NCBI GenBank assembly: GCA_032622095.1
Contig: CP136065.1
Location: forward strand, 99,335,343 to 99,399,342
Source: Siphonodentalium dalli
Lineage: Eukaryota > Mollusca > Scaphopoda > Gadilida > Siphonodentaliidae
Reading direction: 5' to 3'
DNA length: 64,000 bases
A program made the translations under genes and the position numbers. Every line of letters begins with the position of its first letter. Position 1 is the first letter of the stretch. The notes under the pieces were generated by a model, which ran no database searches, was not told the origin of the DNA, and was given only the letters and a program-made list of their open reading frames with translations. Positions 59,792 through 64,000 of the stretch are shown here, in pieces.

Positions 59792-60692
59792 GGGCGCCGT
59801 TCCTCTATTTATCCCCTATTTAGAGATATCTCCAATTCATTTGGAGATATCTCCAATTCATTAAGAGATATCTCCAATTGTTATGAGATATCTCCAATTG
59901 TCAATGAGATATCTCCATAATAATATGGAGATATCTCTAAATCAATAGCAGATATCTCTTAATTCACGAGGAGATATATCTCTTAGCCACGAGGAGATAT
60001 CTCCAAATCTACGCGATATGCAGATATCTCGAATTAAGAGATATCTCCAATTCATTAGCAGATATCTCTTAATTCACTAGGAGATATCTCTTAGTAACAT
60101 GATTTAGAGATATCTCTTAATTCGCGAGGAGATACCTCTTAGTCATTTGGAGATATCTCTTAATGCTGTCGAATTGGAGATATATCTCTTCGTGGTCGAG
60201 GAGATATCTCTTTAAGCCTTCCCAGTCATCACTGCCGAATTGGAGATATCTCTTAGTGATCGAGGAGATATCTCTTAATTCAGCAGCCTAAGAGATATCT
60301 CCAAATGGCTAAGAGATATCTCCTTGCGAATTAAGAGATATCTCTAAATCACTATAGGAGATATCTCCTCGCGAATTAAGATATATCTCTAAATCATGCC
60401 ACTAAGAGATATATCTCCTCGGGAATTAAGAGATATCTGCTAATGAATTGGAGATATCTCTTAATTAACGAGGAGATATCTCTTAGTCATTTGGAAATAT
60501 CTCTTAATTGAACGAAGAGATATCTCCTCGGTCATGTCGATTAAGAGATATCTCTAAATTGCTAGCAGATATCTCTTAATTCGCGAGGAGATATCTCTAA
60601 ATCGCTAGGATATATCTCTTAATTCACGAGGAGATATCTCTTAGCCACGAGGAGATATCTTCAAATAGGGGATAAATAGAGGAACGGCGCCC
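59792..60692. mobile_element. Inverted-end element filled with GATATC palindromes, copy 2
   Basis: Same element in the second copy of the 4.9-kb unit. It has 37 palindromes: one 22-bp spacer-plus-palindrome present at about 55139-55160 is missing. Confidence 0.9.
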
Positions 60693-61744
60693 GGATAGAT
60701 TACCAAATGGTCGCACAGACTGTTTCCATTATATTCCATCTGCAGTCTGTTCCAGTAATAAACAATAACAAGTGATTGAAGAACACATCGACAAAATATA
60801 TGTTTTCTTTGCAAATGACAGAAACCACAGGGAACCTGCATGTAAAAACCACATGGGCTCTGCATGTAACTCTCCGCCCACACGCCACCAACCCGGACCT
60901 TGTATCCTGGAATTATTTCGCGACCCCACCCACCCTCACCCCCTGTCATCAGAGCGAATAAATTGACCCAATGCTTTTATTCTTGATCGTATATTACGAT
61001 ACATCTCCATTCTAACCAAAAACCTTTATACATTAACATGTAATGTGTATGTTGCTTGTTACCATATTCTTGTTGGAACATTTCATGTACAGTCATAAAT
61101 TTATGTCAACACCAAACTAGTTTATACGGATTGATTCACTATTGTACTGACATTGAGTATTACATTTATATAAATCCTGTTTCCTGATCGAATGTGTTGT
61201 TTTCTTGGTCCTACATATACACAATGTTTCTGACCAACGGGGCAAAACCCTTCTATGTGGATATAATTTTTTTCCATGCAGGTTAATGAGAACACTAACG
61301 ATAATTCAAATCCGACTGATGATAACAATATGACGTGCATATTCGGACGACTGCATTTATATAGGTTTTAACAAGAGCATCGCTAGGGTGTGGCAATATA
61401 CGCCCTTTAGCCATTTCGAATTGTACTACCGCAAAATAAAATAATAATTTGAGCTTACATTTGAAGAATATCTGATATACCCCTAATTTCAATGCCAAAA
61501 TGCGGTCGAATTATAAGTCGAAAAATGGCCGTAACTCATGTGAAAATAATTAGACAAAACCAATATTCGAACTTGGCCTGTATCGTTAGCTGGGAAATAC
61601 ACATATTTTGGTTCAGATCAAATAATCCAAAACTTGAGTTATCGATCGGAAACCAAACATGTTAACGGAAGGACGGACAGACATATTGACGCACGGACGG
61701 ACAGACTGATTACATCATACGACCTTTTTTCAAAAGGGTTTATA

Positions 61745-63730
61745 AAAACGGGACCTATTATATTTTGATCTGTACGTCCGTCTGTTCACAATTCGTTCCT
61801 GGATGATATAGCTTTAGTTCTCCTGAACTAATTGTAATGAAATTTGGTATGTAGTTCATTAACACAAAATGTAGATAAACTTCTATTTTGGGGTCCGGTC
61901 GCTCATTAATATCGAAGTTATCATTGAAGTGCGTGTTCAAATATCGTCCGCCCGCCCGTTTTGATCAAAGTTACACACCTTTTTCGACTATGAAATTTTG
62001 ATTTTATTGTTTCCTGTTGATAACTATGGTTATGGTTGGTTTATCACCACCAAACTTAGTATGTCTCTGATTTGACTCAAAACACAAGTTCCGCTGAATT
62101 GGGGATTTATCCAATGATTCTCACCAGATTGATGGGCCCTTTTGGTTTTCAGCTGATAACTCCAAGCTATGGAATCCTTCCAACATACACTTTGTAATAA
62201 AAGGTCGCTGACCAAAATTCCCCCCGACGAAGGTGGCAGGTTTGAAGGATTTGTGGGTTTCAGACCCCTATAATTATATACAACAAACTGTAGGAGGAAT
62301 TGATTACACCAATATGATACAAATTGAATATTCACTAAATGTGTTGCACATCTTCAATGTATCGAGAAAGAGTTAATAACTCTAAAATAAAAAAAAAACA
62401 TAAAACATTTCTATGTCGAAAAATGGCAATAACTCCGCCAAAATTACTCCGACTATAAATTCAAAAACGCAGGTTCCCATGCTTGTTGACATCTGTCCCA
62501 AGTTGCCAATTGTCGAGGGGACAACAAGCCAATGGGCGTATTATGCGACCGTGGCGGTCCTCTTGTTACACTCTGCATTGAAAGTGTCTCAAAATTGAAA
62601 GCAATAATGAATACCATCTGCTACATGTAGATATCATTCTCCCCATACTGGTTCGTGAAATTTCATGATTCGAACACATGGAGACTTCATACAATGACGT
62701 TCTGACTCGAGCACCCTAACAACCGGTTGAGATGGAAAATGATATCAACATAAAACAGTTTGCCCAATCAGAGGTTAGTACCGGTGCGATGGTCCATCTG
62801 TTACCTTTGTCGTATTTTAATGCCTATGCATGCAACTCCAACCTACGATGGCTCAGATATTTAGAGATACCCCAGCCAACGTTGAGACATGCATATCTAG
62901 ATATATATTGTTTAATCGTACTATAAGGCAATAACTACATCATAAATGGATGGACCAAGTCGTTTGTATGTGGGCATTGTTTTTCTCGATTCTTCATGGT
63001 CGGTCAGCATATCATATGGCTCATTCAAATCTGAACTGCCAACGACTGAGTTACATGTAGATTCAAAGATGTCACAAGAGTGTTTTATGGACACACTTAC
63101 CACGGACGCAGTCTTCACTCTAAGGGGCATAACTATATAACATGTAATTGACTATCCCTTTTGCATTATGATTATCGGCCATCCCCGATATTGGTTATAT
63201 AACTCAAATATGGCAACAGAAACCAAGTTGTTACGGATGCACGCCCTATGGGAACCCATTGGCATTTAACCGTTAACGGTCCAGACAGAAGTGAGCACAT
63301 GCAATGATTTTACTTCTACGATATGAGAACAAACGCGTCGCTAAAGGGCGTGGCAAAATACGTCCGTTGTAATTCCAACAAAGGGTCATAACTCTGGTAA
63401 AAATTGGGGGGTATACATGATAACCCAAATTAGAACTTGACCTGTATTTTGCACTAGTAAACGAATACACGAAATTTCATTCCATTCAGTTCAGACTTAC
63501 CAAAATTATCAACCGGAAACGAAAATTGAGTGCGAATTCGAACAAAAAAAGCCAGAACTCTGGTTAAAATTGGTGGGCTAAACCCGAATTCGAATTTTAC
63601 CTGTATTTTGTGCTAGTCTGTGAAACCACAAACCAAATTTCATTCCATTCAGTTGATAATTTCTAAAGTTATCATCGGGAAACCAAAAGCGAATGAAAGT
63701 TCACAGACCAATAATAATAGGTCCCGTCTG
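61745..63730. repeat. Segment bounded by inverted GGGACCTATTAT, copy 2
   Basis: Counterpart of 56875-58860 in the second copy of the 4.9-kb unit. Confidence 0.5.
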
Positions 63731-64000
63731 TTTGTTTTTAAACTGGCGTATTAAAAGTGGGAATAGAACATGGCAGAAGAGCATAGTTAATATTTAATTT
63801 AATTTATTTAAAGGCTTGAACATTATTTATTACTATACATGGATACACATGGTTGCTCAATGGTAATTTGATTGTCTCTGTTCCAACCAATTTATAGCAG
63901 AAACGTCTGTGTGGCTAGCAATACATTTTCAATATGAATAAATCGAAATTATTCCAGGTAGATATCAATTAAGCAGGAGATCCAACCAGCTAATTACCCA

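Larger units (their letters stand above)
58976..63848. repeat. 4.9-kb tandem duplicated unit, copy 2
   Basis: Direct copy of 54083-58975. I counted roughly ten single-base differences plus small indels: the G run at 54650 versus 59545, one TA step, and one 22-bp palindrome unit. Junction microhomology is ACAC. Confidence 0.97.

Overview
This window looks like nuclear DNA of an animal, probably a marine invertebrate. It is AT-rich, has one gene spread over long introns with consensus splice sites, and is otherwise filled with nested and mostly non-autonomous transposons, minisatellites and inverted repeats. Short Ty3/gypsy LTRs, Helitron-like elements with GTCT microsatellites, TTAA-targeted MITEs and hAT-like elements fit molluscs, brachiopods, hemichordates or amphioxus. 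The sequence alone does not decide the phylum. I see no bacterial operon, rRNA, CRISPR array or viral genome. The only RNA-gene-like signal is a weak tRNA-like remnant near 17.67 kb. || GENE: one host gene is well supported. Three plus-strand coding exons (23234-23439, 37905-38213, 39069-39198) join in phase across a 14.5-kb and a 0.86-kb intron. They encode a 214-residue two-pass membrane protein with a His-rich cytoplasmic tail. || LAYOUT: 0-8 kb holds dispersed repeats D, E, R and W plus two Helitron-like copies. 8.49-12.50 kb is a decayed Ty3/gypsy retrotransposon on the minus strand, inserted into repeat R. 13.3-17.6 kb has little structure. 18.6-22.7 kb has TTAA MITEs and a TIR element. 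23.2-39.2 kb is the gene; its first intron holds a 922-bp tandem duplication rich in GAT/ATC, a head-to-tail pair of Helitron-like elements, a TA-flanked element, a 1.3-kb minisatellite and a 2-kb satellite of 18 units of about 114 bp. 40.3-43.5 kb has three more Helitron-like copies. 45-53 kb is a dense set of TTAA MITEs, hairpins and a hAT-like element with CAGGGG ends. 54.08-63.85 kb is a tandem duplication of a 4.9-kb unit. || The most unusual structure is in that unit: a 0.9-kb element with perfect 30-bp inverted ends, filled with about 38 spaced copies of a short palindrome centred on GATATC. Its spacers occur in both orientations, and the duplicate copy has lost exactly one 22-bp unit. 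Other strong observations are reciprocal empty sites that prove precise Helitron-like (A^T) and TTAA insertions, a Helitron head-to-tail junction, and a palindrome module shared by elements with unrelated termini.
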